DNA of 64,000 nucleotides from the NCBI RefSeq assembly GCF_006351925.1, contig NZ_CP040924.1, positions 2,485,860-2,549,859 of the forward strand, written 5' to 3'. Origin of the DNA: Clostridium thermarum. GTDB taxonomy: Bacteria > Bacillota > Clostridia > Clostridiales > Clostridiaceae. The notes beneath the pieces were generated by a model. That model had not been told where the DNA came from. It was given only the letters and a program-made list of their open reading frames with translations, and searched no databases. Made by a program: the position numbers and the translations under genes. Shown in pieces: positions 26,530 through 35,302 of this stretch. Within the stretch, counting starts at the first letter, position 1. Each line of letters opens with the position of its first letter.

Positions 26530-27738
26530 TTATGAACATGGCAGGTCAACATAAAAACAATTAATGCCGTTTCTACTTTCCACCCAAATCTTACCTCGAT
26601 GCCGCACTACTATACTCTCAGCAATGGATAGACCTAAGCCAAAGCTGCCATTTCTGCTTCTGGCTTGATCACCTCGGTAGAAGCGTTTGAATATGTTTTG
26701 GGCTTCTTCTGGGGAGATACTCTCACCTTCATTTGCAACAACCAGTAAGCAGCGCCCTTTCACATGCTTATTTAAGGTAACCCATGTAGTTCCGGCTTCT
26801 TTGGAATATTTCTGAGCATTATCAAGCAGAACATCCATAAGCTGATGGAGCTGAGCCTCTTCACCTGTGACCTTAATGCCATTATCTATCTGTGCTGTCA
26901 AGGTCAGTCCTCTCTCGAAAAATACTGGTTCAAAGGGAAGGAGTGCGTTTGATACCAGCTTGCTATAATCCACAATATCTAAAATCTCCTTTGATTCAGC
27001 ATTATCCGCTCTTGCAAGCTGCAGCATTTTTTCAATTAAGCCACGCATTTGCCGGGACATAGTTAAGATACTGCTTATGAATTTCTGTTTACTTTCCTCA
27101 TCATATTCCCGGCTCTGTGCGAGTTCTGCATTTGTCATAATAACCGTTAGCGGTGTTTTAAGTTCATGAGAGGCATCAGCCACAAACTGACGTTGCTGTT
27201 TCAATGCCAAGTCCACCGGTTTTACGGCCCATTTAGACAGTAAAATGCTTATGCACAAAAACACCAAAAAACTTAATATACCAATAATAAAACTGGTTTT
27301 TGTCAGGTTATCCAATGTAGCACGTTCACTAGTAATATCTGAAAATACTAAGTATCGGTTCATCGGTGTATCAAACCGATAATACCTTAGATTATATTCT
27401 TCTATAACACCAAACTTTTTAGGAGATGTGAAGGTCACTTCGATAATATTATCTAAGAAATCCTCGTCAGAGAGGTCATAATATCCTCCTCCGGTTGCTA
27501 CTAACTCCCCCCGCAGTCCTAGCTGAATGGTAAAATAGGGTAACCGTACATCACTCCCTAATGTATTTGGTATCTCTAATTGAAATGGGCGGCTGGCAAT
27601 GCCTTGCATCATTCTGATACTCTCTGCCTCAAGGTTTGTCCTTGTGAAATGAAAAACTAATCCAAATATAACACACAGCATTATAGTTACTATACTCATA
27701 TTTATCATAACGAATTTGAAACGCAGATTTTTAATCAT
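26530..27738 (-). CDS. Sensor histidine kinase
   Basis: About 402 aa. Two membrane helices (about residues 10-32 and 150-172) flank an extracytoplasmic sensor region of about 115 residues. There is no clear HAMP domain. The H box is FVADASHELKTPLTVI near 190, the N box LLDNAQKYSKEAG near 300, the G boxes ANEGESISPEEA and GSFGLGLSIAES. The start is taken at ATG 27738, where GGAGG is nine bases upstream; GTG 27744 is possible. It overlaps the response regulator by 8 bases. Partner of the regulator upstream; probable target is the adjacent exporter operon. Confidence 0.93.
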   Translation of the reverse strand: MIKNLRFKFVMINMSIVTIMLCVIFGLVFHFTRTNLEAESIRMMQGIASRPFQLEIPNTLGSDVRLPYFTIQLGLRGELVATGGGYYDLSDEDFLDNIIEVTFTSPKKFGVIEEYNLRYYRFDTPMNRYLVFSDITSERATLDNLTKTSFIIGILSFLVFLCISILLSKWAVKPVDLALKQQRQFVADASHELKTPLTVIMTNAELAQSREYDEESKQKFISSILTMSRQMRGLIEKMLQLARADNAESKEILDIVDYSKLVSNALLPFEPVFFERGLTLTAQIDNGIKVTGEEAQLHQLMDVLLDNAQKYSKEAGTTWVTLNKHVKGRCLLVVANEGESISPEEAQNIFKRFYRGDQARSRNGSFGLGLSIAESIVVRHRGKIWVESRNGINCFYVDLPCS

Positions 27739-28408
27739 GCTCACTTACCTCCAGGTGATACCCTAGCCTTCGTATTGCCTCAATCCGAATATTGGATCCG
27801 ATACTTGCTAGCTTCTTCCTCAAAAAACCAATATAGACCTCCACATGGTTTTCAACAGCATCGGAGTCATATCCCCAGACTCTGGTAAGAAGCATCTCCT
27901 TTGATAGAATTTTTTCTCCGGCCTGAAAAAGTGGGAGCATTATATCAAACTCCTTTGCTGAAAGGCGGACATTGTTCTCACCACATATCAGCATAGCAGA
28001 GGAAAGGCCTAATGATGTATTTCCAAATGTAATCTCATCTACCTGGTCACCTTTTCTGCGTAATAATGCATTGATACAGGCCAAAAGTTCTCTGGTGTCA
28101 AAAGGCTTGGTCAGGTAATAATCCGCGCCGGAATTCAAACCTGCAATACGATCCTCCAATTCTGATTTTGCGGTCAGCATCAATATGGGTGTACCTAAAC
28201 GCTTGGCACGAATTCTTCTGGCTATTTCATACCCGTCCATTTTGGGCAGCATCACATCCAGAATCACCAGGTCGTAAATTCCTAATTCTGCATATTCTCT
28301 TCCCTCTTCTCCATCGTATGCAACATCAACCTCAAAACCTTTTTTCGTCAGAAATGATTGAATGGAATCAGCCAGTAAGCTTTCATCCTCAATGATTAAT
28401 ATCTTCAA
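27731..28408 (-). CDS. OmpR/PhoB-family response regulator
   Basis: 225 aa. The receiver domain (1-115) has the acidic pocket IIEDES, phospho-acceptor Asp in LVILDVMLPKMDG and Lys in YYLTKPFD. The C-terminal winged helix (about 125-222) has LSAKEFDIMLPLF and the recognition region ending in RIEAIRRLGYHLE. The start is TTG 28408 with GGAGGTG nine bases upstream. First gene of the operon with the kinase; its own promoter carries the putative binding repeat. Confidence 0.95.
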   Translation of the reverse strand: MKILIIEDESLLADSIQSFLTKKGFEVDVAYDGEEGREYAELGIYDLVILDVMLPKMDGYEIARRIRAKRLGTPILMLTAKSELEDRIAGLNSGADYYLTKPFDTRELLACINALLRRKGDQVDEITFGNTSLGLSSAMLICGENNVRLSAKEFDIMLPLFQAGEKILSKEMLLTRVWGYDSDAVENHVEVYIGFLRKKLASIGSNIRIEAIRRLGYHLEVSEHD

Positions 28409-28439
28409 GGTGCTTCACCTCCAATATCCCTATCCTATC

Positions 28440-28471
28440 ATAATACTACATTAAGCTGAATTGAAGCTGAA
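28440..28471 (-). promoter_or_regulatory. Promoter and autoregulatory operator of the two-component operon
   Basis: Minus strand: two direct copies of TTCAGCTT (28471-28464 and 28460-28453), period 11 bp, then 7 bases and -10 TATTAT (28445-28440). The arrangement is identical to that at 26429-26460. Confidence 0.7.
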
Positions 28472-28549
28472 AACCTTTGATTCCAACACATTCAAGACCT
28501 ATTTATATTTGCTTGACACATCAACACCATCGTTTCCACATCTCTGGAT

Positions 28550-29392
28550 TTAATCTGTTTTCACACCAGCTAAAGCAGCCTGTTCTCTTACATAAGCCGC
28601 AGCCTTCTTATAACTATCAAAATCAGGTAAATGTTCAACAAATAATGTTGTATCCGGCCCCAGCCACTCACATAGCCTAGCAACCTTTTGATAATTTATT
28701 ATTCCTTTTCCCGGCATGGTTTCATGGATTACTGTTGTATAGGCATTCTCCATGATTACATCCTTTCCATGAATGCTCTTAATATGTGAGCCAAGTTTAG
28801 TAAAGCATTCCTCAATGAACTCATCACAGAAGAGATATCTTTTCGGACAATTAATCATATTAACAAAGTCTAGATGTACTCCAAAAGCCTTCCTATCTAC
28901 ATCTTGAATTAATTTAAGATATTCGTCCGGTGAATCCGGTACCATCCAAGGCATAGTCTCTATTGTATAAAAGGTCCGCTTTGGTTTTACAGCGTCAATA
29001 ATCTCTCTTATAGAATCAACTACCAATGCATAGGTATCCTTTGAGTAATTTTCTCTATAAAAGCCATCCCAAATTTCTCCTCTGCTTCCTGTTATGTTTA
29101 CACAGCAATTTGCTCCCAGTTCGTCTGCCAATTCCAGTTGGTTTTTGCAATAATCCAGCGCTACTTTTCGTTCATCATCATAAATGGAGATAACATTTTT
29201 CCAGACACCAACTTCCCCAATTACCAGATCATGTTCCTTGGCACAATGTAAGTAAGCTTGTCTCTCTTCCTTACTTGCACCATGGTCAATTGGTGCCAAA
29301 ACCGCCCTGTATCCCAATTCTCTTACTAATTTATACCATTCTTCTGGATTACTATAAGTTTTTTCTATTCCCCCACCAATTCTCAAAGCCAT
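28550..29392 (-). CDS. Sugar phosphate isomerase/epimerase (TIM barrel)
   Basis: 280 aa, AP-endonuclease-2/xylose-isomerase-like TIM barrel. Likely metal-binding acidic and His residues are seen in FYTIETMPWMVP, FGVHLDFVNMINCP, HIKSIHGKDVI and LFVEHLPDFDSY. AAGGAGAG precedes the ATG. It follows an FMN-dependent oxidoreductase gene by about 30 bases, so the two probably form a catabolic operon. The substrate cannot be determined from sequence. Confidence 0.85.
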   Translation of the reverse strand: MALRIGGGIEKTYSNPEEWYKLVRELGYRAVLAPIDHGASKEERQAYLHCAKEHDLVIGEVGVWKNVISIYDDERKVALDYCKNQLELADELGANCCVNITGSRGEIWDGFYRENYSKDTYALVVDSIREIIDAVKPKRTFYTIETMPWMVPDSPDEYLKLIQDVDRKAFGVHLDFVNMINCPKRYLFCDEFIEECFTKLGSHIKSIHGKDVIMENAYTTVIHETMPGKGIINYQKVARLCEWLGPDTTLFVEHLPDFDSYKKAAAYVREQAALAGVKTD

Positions 29393-29422
29393 CTCTCCTT
29401 CAGCCTATAATTTTAGTTTCAA

Positions 29423-30328
29423 CTACCAACCATTTCTTTGCCAGATTACTGTTGGGTCAATGTTCTTTAAGTCCCGGGAACAAGTTCTTGCCATTACCCC
29501 AGCTAACTCTTCAGTCATTTTTATGATCTGATTTTTTACTCCCTCAGAACCATTATTTTTTAATGGCTCCATAATCACTCTGCCAGCAGAAACTGCATCT
29601 GCGCCCAAGGCAAGAGCTTTAAATACATCAATTCCACTCATAATACCACAGTCAACGAAGATAGGTATTTGGTGATTGATTACTTTAGCTATTTTGGGTA
29701 ATATGTATAGCGGAGGCACTGCATAGTTCATAATTCCATGATGATGAGAAACAACTATTCCTTTAGCCCCAGCTTCTAAAGCTTTATAGGCATCTTGCTC
29801 ACTTAGAACACCTTTTATAATAAAAGGCAATTTCGTAGCTTTTATAAATTCTTTTAGTTCAGTAAGAGACTTAGGTTTCATCTTCTCACCTAAAACAACA
29901 TCATATTTACCATTTCCTCGAAAAGCATGGTCTACATCCATACCAAGAGCCAAAACCCCACAGCGTTCTGCATGCTCAATTCTCCGGAAAATATAGTCAT
30001 TATCAGCATATGGTTTAATTATATTTATGGTACGGGCACCAGTAGCCGTTATAGCTGATATTTCGGCTTCGTCACCCATACCTGCCCAGTTAACAGCATT
30101 TGCTTCACGGGCACCCTTGGCCATTTCAATCATTCCATTTTCTCGTATATTGTCCAAATGTGACAGAGCCGCCATCATAATAGGCGTATCAAATGTCTCC
30201 CCATATAGTTCAAATTTTGTTGAAGGTATAACGGCATCTATATGCCTCATTTCAACTAATAATGAATCAAAGTATTCTCTTGTAATCTGATCTGAGTCCC
30301 AGGGTTTACTGCGTTCCATATCTTTCAT
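29423..30328 (-). CDS. FMN-dependent alpha-hydroxy-acid oxidizing/dehydrogenase family protein
   Basis: About 301 aa TIM barrel of the LldD/glycolate oxidase family, in the short clostridial form. FMN and active-site segments: PIMMAALSHLDNI, LPFIIKGVLSEQDAYKALEAGA, GIVVSHHHGIMNY in place of the usual SNHGGRQ, IPIFVDCGIMSGIDVFKALA and GADAVSAGRVIMEPL. The change from SNHGG to SHHHG is typical of a divergent branch, so the substrate may not be lactate. ATG 30328 is chosen over GTG 30337 because GGAG is then eight bases away. Confidence 0.83.
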   Translation of the reverse strand: MKDMERSKPWDSDQITREYFDSLLVEMRHIDAVIPSTKFELYGETFDTPIMMAALSHLDNIRENGMIEMAKGAREANAVNWAGMGDEAEISAITATGARTINIIKPYADNDYIFRRIEHAERCGVLALGMDVDHAFRGNGKYDVVLGEKMKPKSLTELKEFIKATKLPFIIKGVLSEQDAYKALEAGAKGIVVSHHHGIMNYAVPPLYILPKIAKVINHQIPIFVDCGIMSGIDVFKALALGADAVSAGRVIMEPLKNNGSEGVKNQIIKMTEELAGVMARTCSRDLKNIDPTVIWQRNGW

Positions 30329-30412
30329 TTTTGACACTCCTTACTTATAAGTATAATTTCCTTAACCTGTACCTTATCTGTCGGTTTATTAAGCAATCAT
30401 TTGAAACACTTT

Positions 30413-31240
30413 TTACAAATCAATTTCAAGTAATATTGGTGTATGATCTTGTCTTGGGCCTGAATCAATCATTTCAGATCTAATGACCTTATCCGCAATG
30501 CGATCACTAACTAACCAATAGTCAATTCTCCATCCGGAATTATTAACTTTACTGGTTTTAACACGCTGGGCCCACCAAGTATAGGCCCCTGTTACATCAC
30601 CGTGAATATATCGAAAAGTATCTGTAAAACCTTTTGCTAAAAGATTTGTGAACCCTTCACGTTCCTCATCAGTAAATCCGGGTGAATTGTGATTGCTGTT
30701 AGGATGCGCCAAATCTATTTCCCTATGCGCTACGTTGAAATCCCCTGTTGCAATAACATACTTCTCTTTATCTAAGCTTGCTAGATACTCTGCATATTTT
30801 TCATCCCAGATCTGACGTTCTTCCAAACGGTTCAAACCATCCCCTGCGTTAGGTGTATAAACTTGTGTTAAGAAAAATTTATCAAACTCTAATGTGATAA
30901 TTCGGCCCTCATAGTCCATGGTACCTGGCGCACTAATAGCTGGATAGGTAACAGATGGATTTAAAGTATCCTTATATAAAAACATTGTACCCGCATACCC
31001 CTTACGGGCTGGATCGACTGAACTATTCCAAACAATTTTATAATTTGGAAACATCTCCTTCAAAATTTCAAAATGCTTTTTAGAAGGTCCATCACTTGGT
31101 AATTTTGTTTCCTGAATGGCAATTACATCCGGATTATATTCTGCAAGCGAACTTAATACATTTTTAGATAATAGAGCCCGTTCTGAACTACTTGTCAGTG
31201 CTGCATTTAATGAATCAATATTCCATGAAATAAATTTCAT
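30413..31240 (-). CDS. xth: Exodeoxyribonuclease III
   Basis: 275 aa DNA-repair nuclease of the Xth/ExoA family that cuts at abasic sites and has 3' exonuclease activity. Motifs: MKFISWNIDSLN at the start, VIAIQETKLP with the metal Glu, FFLTQVYTPNAGDG, ATGDFNVAHREIDLAHP, GWRIDYWLVSD and the C-terminal catalytic Asp-His in RQDHTPILLEI. GAGGTGGG precedes the ATG. Transcribed on its own. Confidence 0.93.
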   Translation of the reverse strand: MKFISWNIDSLNAALTSSSERALLSKNVLSSLAEYNPDVIAIQETKLPSDGPSKKHFEILKEMFPNYKIVWNSSVDPARKGYAGTMFLYKDTLNPSVTYPAISAPGTMDYEGRIITLEFDKFFLTQVYTPNAGDGLNRLEERQIWDEKYAEYLASLDKEKYVIATGDFNVAHREIDLAHPNSNHNSPGFTDEEREGFTNLLAKGFTDTFRYIHGDVTGAYTWWAQRVKTSKVNNSGWRIDYWLVSDRIADKVIRSEMIDSGPRQDHTPILLEIDL

Positions 31241-31544
31241 TGATTACCCACCTCGTATAATATACTTATTAAATTTTTCATTTCTTAAAGCTTATATAGT
31301 ATGAAAGCTGAAATAGGGTTTCTCCCTGGCCCAGAAGCTTTAGCTGATAATATAAGATCCAATTGTAAGGTAAACATCATTTTACAGCATTGGCTACATC
31401 ACTACACAAAAATGCGAAAATCTGACCAGGCTGTCTTCATAATAATTTCCATTTTTTTGTGTCTACTATATTGACATAGGTCCATTATTTATTTTGCGTA
31501 AAAATGTACCCCCACCTATTAATTAGCATAAATCAAATTTTAGA
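31241..31544. other. Non-coding gap, possible IS end remnant
   Basis: 304 bases without a supported gene. The stretch 31455-31530 reads TGTCTACTATATTGACATAG and then an AAAATGTACCCCCACCT segment, which resembles the terminal sequences of decayed insertion elements (compare TGTAGACACA at 56244). A single GAAAGCTGAAAT at about 31301-31312 recalls the operator half-site at 26442 but is not doubled. Nothing else is visible. Confidence 0.3.
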
Positions 31545-32807
31545 TTAAGTATATTTTAAATCGATAATTAAATCCTCCACTCTTTTAGGTTTTGATATAA
31601 AATATCCCTGTATATTCTTTATTCCTAATTTTTTTAGTATATCATACTGTTTTTTATTTTCAACCCCTTCTACAACCACTTCTGCTCTTAGTTTTCCTGC
31701 AATATAAACTATAGCTTGTATTAAAATTCTCGCTTTTTCGTCTTCTTCAATTTTATCAATTATGAATTTATTTATCTTTATCTCACTAATTGGCAATTGC
31801 ATCACATTTATTATAGATGAATAACCTGTACCAAAATCATCTAAAGCTATTTTGGCTCCTCTTTCAATAACTTCATTTATTTTATCTTCCTTCAAATTTA
31901 ATATTTGAGTTTCAGTTAACTCAAAAAATATGTTTTTAATATTTATACCATACTTTTTCATCAAAGTATTGATTTGATAAAAAAAATCATTGTTTCTAAG
32001 TTGTATAGGAGATACATTTATATTGAATCTAATATCAAATCCCTTTTTAGTCAAACTATCTATATCTCTAAATATTCTTTTTATAATGTTTAAGCCAAAC
32101 TTTTCTATAAGCCCTGTTTCTTCTAAGAGTGGAATAAATTCAGAAGGTGGTATTTCACTATATTTATTATTGTTCCATCTTGCAAGTGCTTCAACTGCTT
32201 CAATTTTACGACTTTTAACATTATATATTGGTTGATATACAACATAAAATTCCTTATCTTCTTCTACAGCCTTTTTAAGTTCTATTATCAAATCAGCTTT
32301 TTTCTTAATTGCATAATCCATATCTTCATTAAAGAAAGTATATCTATTCTTACCCTTTTGTTTTGAATGATACATAGCTATATTGGCTTTTCTAATTATT
32401 TCTTCCAAACTTTCTTTCCTTGATGGTATATATATTCCGGCACTGACAGTGGTGTAAATTTCCTTATTATTTATCCTGAAAACTTTATTTGCATCTGACA
32501 TGATATTCTCTATGCAATTCTGAATATCCTCTTTAGTTTTATTCACAAATATTAATATAAATTCATCTCCGCCAAACCTAAAAACCATAGAATTATCATC
32601 CAGGGAATTTATTAATTTTTTACTTATGTATATTAACACTTCATCTCCTATTATATGACCGTAAGCGTCATTAATAAGTTTTAAATTATCTATATCCAGA
32701 AAAACCAAAGCAATCTCTTTGTTTTTATTCTCTTTGTAATATTTATTTAAATATCTTCTATCAGGCTGTTCCATTAATTTAACGTAATGATAATTTTTGT
32801 CATACAT
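31545..32807 (-). CDS. GGDEF-EAL cyclic-di-GMP enzyme
   Basis: 420 aa, cytoplasmic, without sensor domain or membrane helix. A GGDEF domain (about 15-160) keeps the active motif FRFGGDEF at 76-83 and lacks an upstream RxxD inhibition site. The EAL domain (about 175-415) keeps EALARW at 206, INVSPIQLRNNDF, FELTETQIL, LDDFGTGYSS, VVEGVEN and NIQGYFISKP, but the KID motif reads IKINKF (Asp to Asn). Both activities are plausible. ATG 32807 with GGAGAGGG upstream is preferred to 32846. It follows a chemoreceptor by 64 bases and is likely co-transcribed. Confidence 0.92.
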   Translation of the reverse strand: MYDKNYHYVKLMEQPDRRYLNKYYKENKNKEIALVFLDIDNLKLINDAYGHIIGDEVLIYISKKLINSLDDNSMVFRFGGDEFILIFVNKTKEDIQNCIENIMSDANKVFRINNKEIYTTVSAGIYIPSRKESLEEIIRKANIAMYHSKQKGKNRYTFFNEDMDYAIKKKADLIIELKKAVEEDKEFYVVYQPIYNVKSRKIEAVEALARWNNNKYSEIPPSEFIPLLEETGLIEKFGLNIIKRIFRDIDSLTKKGFDIRFNINVSPIQLRNNDFFYQINTLMKKYGINIKNIFFELTETQILNLKEDKINEVIERGAKIALDDFGTGYSSIINVMQLPISEIKINKFIIDKIEEDEKARILIQAIVYIAGKLRAEVVVEGVENKKQYDILKKLGIKNIQGYFISKPKRVEDLIIDLKYT

Positions 32808-32871
32808 AAAACCCTCTCCATTTAGGAAAGCAATAAGATAACTCACCTCTTATTGCTTTTTACTATTTATT

Positions 32872-34605
32872 TTAAAATTTAAATTTATTAGCTGCATTTG
32901 ACAGTTCTAATGCAATTGCTGTTAAATTTTGAGATACTGAAGCCACTTCCTCCGAAGATGCTGAAAGTTCCTGTGATGATGCCGCAGTTTCTTCTGTAGC
33001 CGCAGTATTTTCTTCAACAACTGCACTTATTGTTTCAACTCTTTGTAAAACTATTTCTTTTGATTTTACTATCTCATCCATACCTGTATAGGTTTTATCC
33101 ATGAGGGGTGCTATATTTTCAATTGATTCTAATATATCTTCAAAGGAATCAACGGTATTTTCGACTGCACTGATCTGTGTTTTAATCAATTCCTCTACTT
33201 CATTGGATGTTTTTATAACATCTTCAGTATCAGCTTGAATGGATGATACCAATTCAATGATTTCCGAGGTTGATTTTTTAGATTCTTCAGCAAGTTTTCT
33301 AACTTCTTCCGCAACTACTGCAAAGCCTCTCCCTGCCTCGCCTGCTCTTGCTGCTTCTATGGCTGCATTTAAAGCAAGTAAGTCAGTCTGTTCTGAAATT
33401 GCTGTTATTACATTATTTACATTACCTATTTGCTTAACTGAGGCTGTAAGGTTTTTTACTTTAGAAATTACTATTTCAAAAGCATTTTTAATTTCTCTTA
33501 CAGACTTCACAAGTTTGTCCATTTCATGTTTTCCTATATTAGACTTATTTGTTGTATTATCTGTTTCAATTTTTACATTTTCTAATTCTTTATATACATT
33601 TTCAATACTTGCTGTTAAGTCAGCTATTAAATTTACTATATCCTGTAAATCGTTAGCTTGAGAAGCTGCTCCATTAGCTACTTCTTCCATTGTTTTAGCA
33701 AGTTCCTGTGAAGAAGATGACATTTCCTCTGAGACAGCGGATAAATTTTCAGAACTTGAAGTAACAGTTTCTGCATTATTTTTAATTTCTTTTAATGCCT
33801 CTTTTAGATTTTCAATTACAATTTTTAAAGATCTATTTATCTGGCCAAACTCATTTTTACCTTCTGCTTCTAATTCTACTGTAAAATCATAATTAGATAA
33901 CTTTTCAGTCACATCGTTAATTTGCTTCATGGATTTTTTTAATAATCTTGTTAAAATTGAAGATAATAGTATTGTTATCACTGCTATAAAACCAAAAATA
34001 GCAATAAATACGTTCTTTGAATTTGAATAAACTGAATTTGCTCTATTAGTTGCTTCACTTGATGTTTTTGCATTTAACTGTACTAAAGAATCTATACCTT
34101 TTTGACTGTTATATGCTAGTTCCCTTAACTTGTCTATTTCTTCCTGAGTAATTGGTGTATTTGTTTTAAGTTTTCCTATCAAAGTATTACTATTTTCCAT
34201 ATATGCACTATAACTTTGTTCTATATTACCAAATAACTGCTTTTGTTCATCACTCATATTTGAATTTTTATATTTTTCAAAAATTTTTGCTAAATTTTCT
34301 TTTTTAGCAATTATATTATTTTCAGTTTTTAAATCATATTTTTGTGAATAAACCATTTGTGTCATTGAAAGTCTTATGGTATAAAGCTCTGTTTCTATTT
34401 TTTTTAATTCAAGAGAAGGAATCATCCTGTCATTATAAAGGTTATTCATATCATTGCTCAAGGCTTTCATATTCGTTAAAGATAAGTATAAAATAATGCT
34501 TAATGAAATAATTATAAATCCAGTCAAACTAATAAACAAAGAATTTACCTTTACATTTTTAATAAAATTTCTGCTGTTTTTTTGAATAAAATTGTCCTTT
34601 GTCAT
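32872..34605 (-). CDS. Methyl-accepting chemotaxis protein with four-helix-bundle sensor
   Basis: 577 aa. Membrane helices at about residues 22-45 and 185-207 flank a 4HB_MCP-type helical sensor region; HAMP follows (about 208-260), then the cytoplasmic signalling hairpin with the tip region [20 protein letters not shown] and [21 protein letters not shown] 34605 is chosen because GAAGGGAG lies upstream; the frame opens nine codons earlier. It lies between a Spo0E-like gene and the GGDEF-EAL gene on the same strand. The ligand is unknown. Confidence 0.93.
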   Translation of the reverse strand: MTKDNFIQKNSRNFIKNVKVNSLFISLTGFIIISLSIILYLSLTNMKALSNDMNNLYNDRMIPSLELKKIETELYTIRLSMTQMVYSQKYDLKTENNIIAKKENLAKIFEKYKNSNMSDEQKQLFGNIEQSYSAYMENSNTLIGKLKTNTPITQEEIDKLRELAYNSQKGIDSLVQLNAKTSSEATNRANSVYSNSKNVFIAIFGFIAVITILLSSILTRLLKKSMKQINDVTEKLSNYDFTVELEAEGKNEFGQINRSLKIVIENLKEALKEIKNNAETVTSSSENLSAVSEEMSSSSQELAKTMEEVANGAASQANDLQDIVNLIADLTASIENVYKELENVKIETDNTTNKSNIGKHEMDKLVKSVREIKNAFEIVISKVKNLTASVKQIGNVNNVITAISEQTDLLALNAAIEAARAGEAGRGFAVVAEEVRKLAEESKKSTSEIIELVSSIQADTEDVIKTSNEVEELIKTQISAVENTVDSFEDILESIENIAPLMDKTYTGMDEIVKSKEIVLQRVETISAVVEENTAATEETAASSQELSASSEEVASVSQNLTAIALELSNAANKFKF

Positions 34606-34759
34606 TTTTAGGTTTCTCCCTTCATATTTCAATTTTTGGATGTACCATATTTTAAAATTAGTTAATAATAAATTTATCTTCTTCCTATGTATTTTTTAAT
34701 TTTTTGTTACAATACTAACCCACTATCCATATATCACCCGCTTCATAAAATATTTTATA

Positions 34760-34933
34760 TTAGTATTTTTCTGTTTGTGTTTTTAAATATTTAACTATAA
34801 GCATGTCCAATATTTCGCTGACTTGCTGAATTTCTTCTTTATCAACATTTTTATCCATTTTTTCATACAATAACTCTTTCATTATCTGAATTTTCAAATC
34901 TAAGTCACTTATATTGATTAAAGTATCTTCCAC
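34760..34933 (-). CDS. Spo0E-like sporulation regulatory phosphatase, 57 aa
   Basis: Small protein with the Spo0E-family two-helix pattern: LKIQIMKELLYEKM, then VSEILDMLIVKYLKTQ with the hallmark S..LD..I..Y residues. Family members dephosphorylate Spo0A~P (or a relay protein) and delay sporulation. The start is GTG 34933 with a perfect AGGAGG seven bases upstream. It lies about 150 bases upstream of the chemoreceptor on the same strand and 150 bases from an inverted-repeat-bounded segment. No good sigma-A promoter faces it in the orientation sequenced. Confidence 0.85.
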   Translation of the reverse strand: MEDTLINISDLDLKIQIMKELLYEKMDKNVDKEEIQQVSEILDMLIVKYLKTQTEKY

Positions 34934-35054
34934 ATTTTCCTCCTAAATTCTTCTAAATTCTACTTTTAAAAATTAAAATATATTTATTATATTCCCTCCT
35001 TTATTTGTGTTTTTAGGAAATATTTACACACAATTAGCTTTTGTTTTTATTTTT

Positions 35055-35083
35055 TTGACTTTATAAACTTGCCATTATATTAT
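35055..35083 (+). promoter_or_regulatory. Sigma-A-like promoter reading into the left inverted repeat
   Basis: Plus strand TTGACT (35055-35060), 17 bases, TATTAT (35078-35083), directly before the left 29-bp repeat. It points to the recombinase gene. Confidence 0.55.
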
Positions 35084-35085
35084 AA

Positions 35086-35280
35086 ATTAGACGTAATGAA
35101 TATTTTGTACAGTTAAAACTGTACTTAAAATATTTAAAAGCTTCTATTTTTACACAAATCGAAATTTGTCATTTTATTATTTGCATATTTTTACATTATA
35201 TTACATAATATCATGAAATATTTGCATAATCTTCAATTTATATTATAATTAAACTGTACAAAATATTCATATTGTCTAAT
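35086..35280. repeat. 195-bp segment bounded by 29-bp inverted repeats, candidate invertible element
   Basis: Outer arms are ATTAGAC, then three differing bases, then a 19-bp exact inverted repeat (35096-35114 and 35252-35270). A third, imperfect copy of the inner half-site (AACTGTAC, then TTAAAATATT) lies at 35117-35134 and forms a dyad with the left arm. The segment is AT-rich, has no ORF and contains an outward-facing promoter. It lies immediately upstream of a 199-aa tyrosine recombinase. Size and design match known phase-variation switches; an operator or integration site is the alternative. Confidence 0.7.
35222..35249 (+). promoter_or_regulatory. Promoter inside the inverted-repeat segment
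   Basis: Plus strand TTGCAT (35222-35227), 16 bases, TATAAT (35244-35249), adjoining the right repeat and reading into the recombinase gene. If the segment inverts, it would face the Spo0E-like gene instead. Confidence 0.6.
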
Positions 35281-35302
35281 TTTTTGTGGAGGTGATGTCC
35301 TT

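Noticed and set aside
35086..35280. CRISPR or simple integration (att) site at the repeats
   Set aside because: There are no regularly spaced direct repeats, and no prophage or integrated element adjoins; inverted orientation beside a FimB-sized enzyme fits a switch better.
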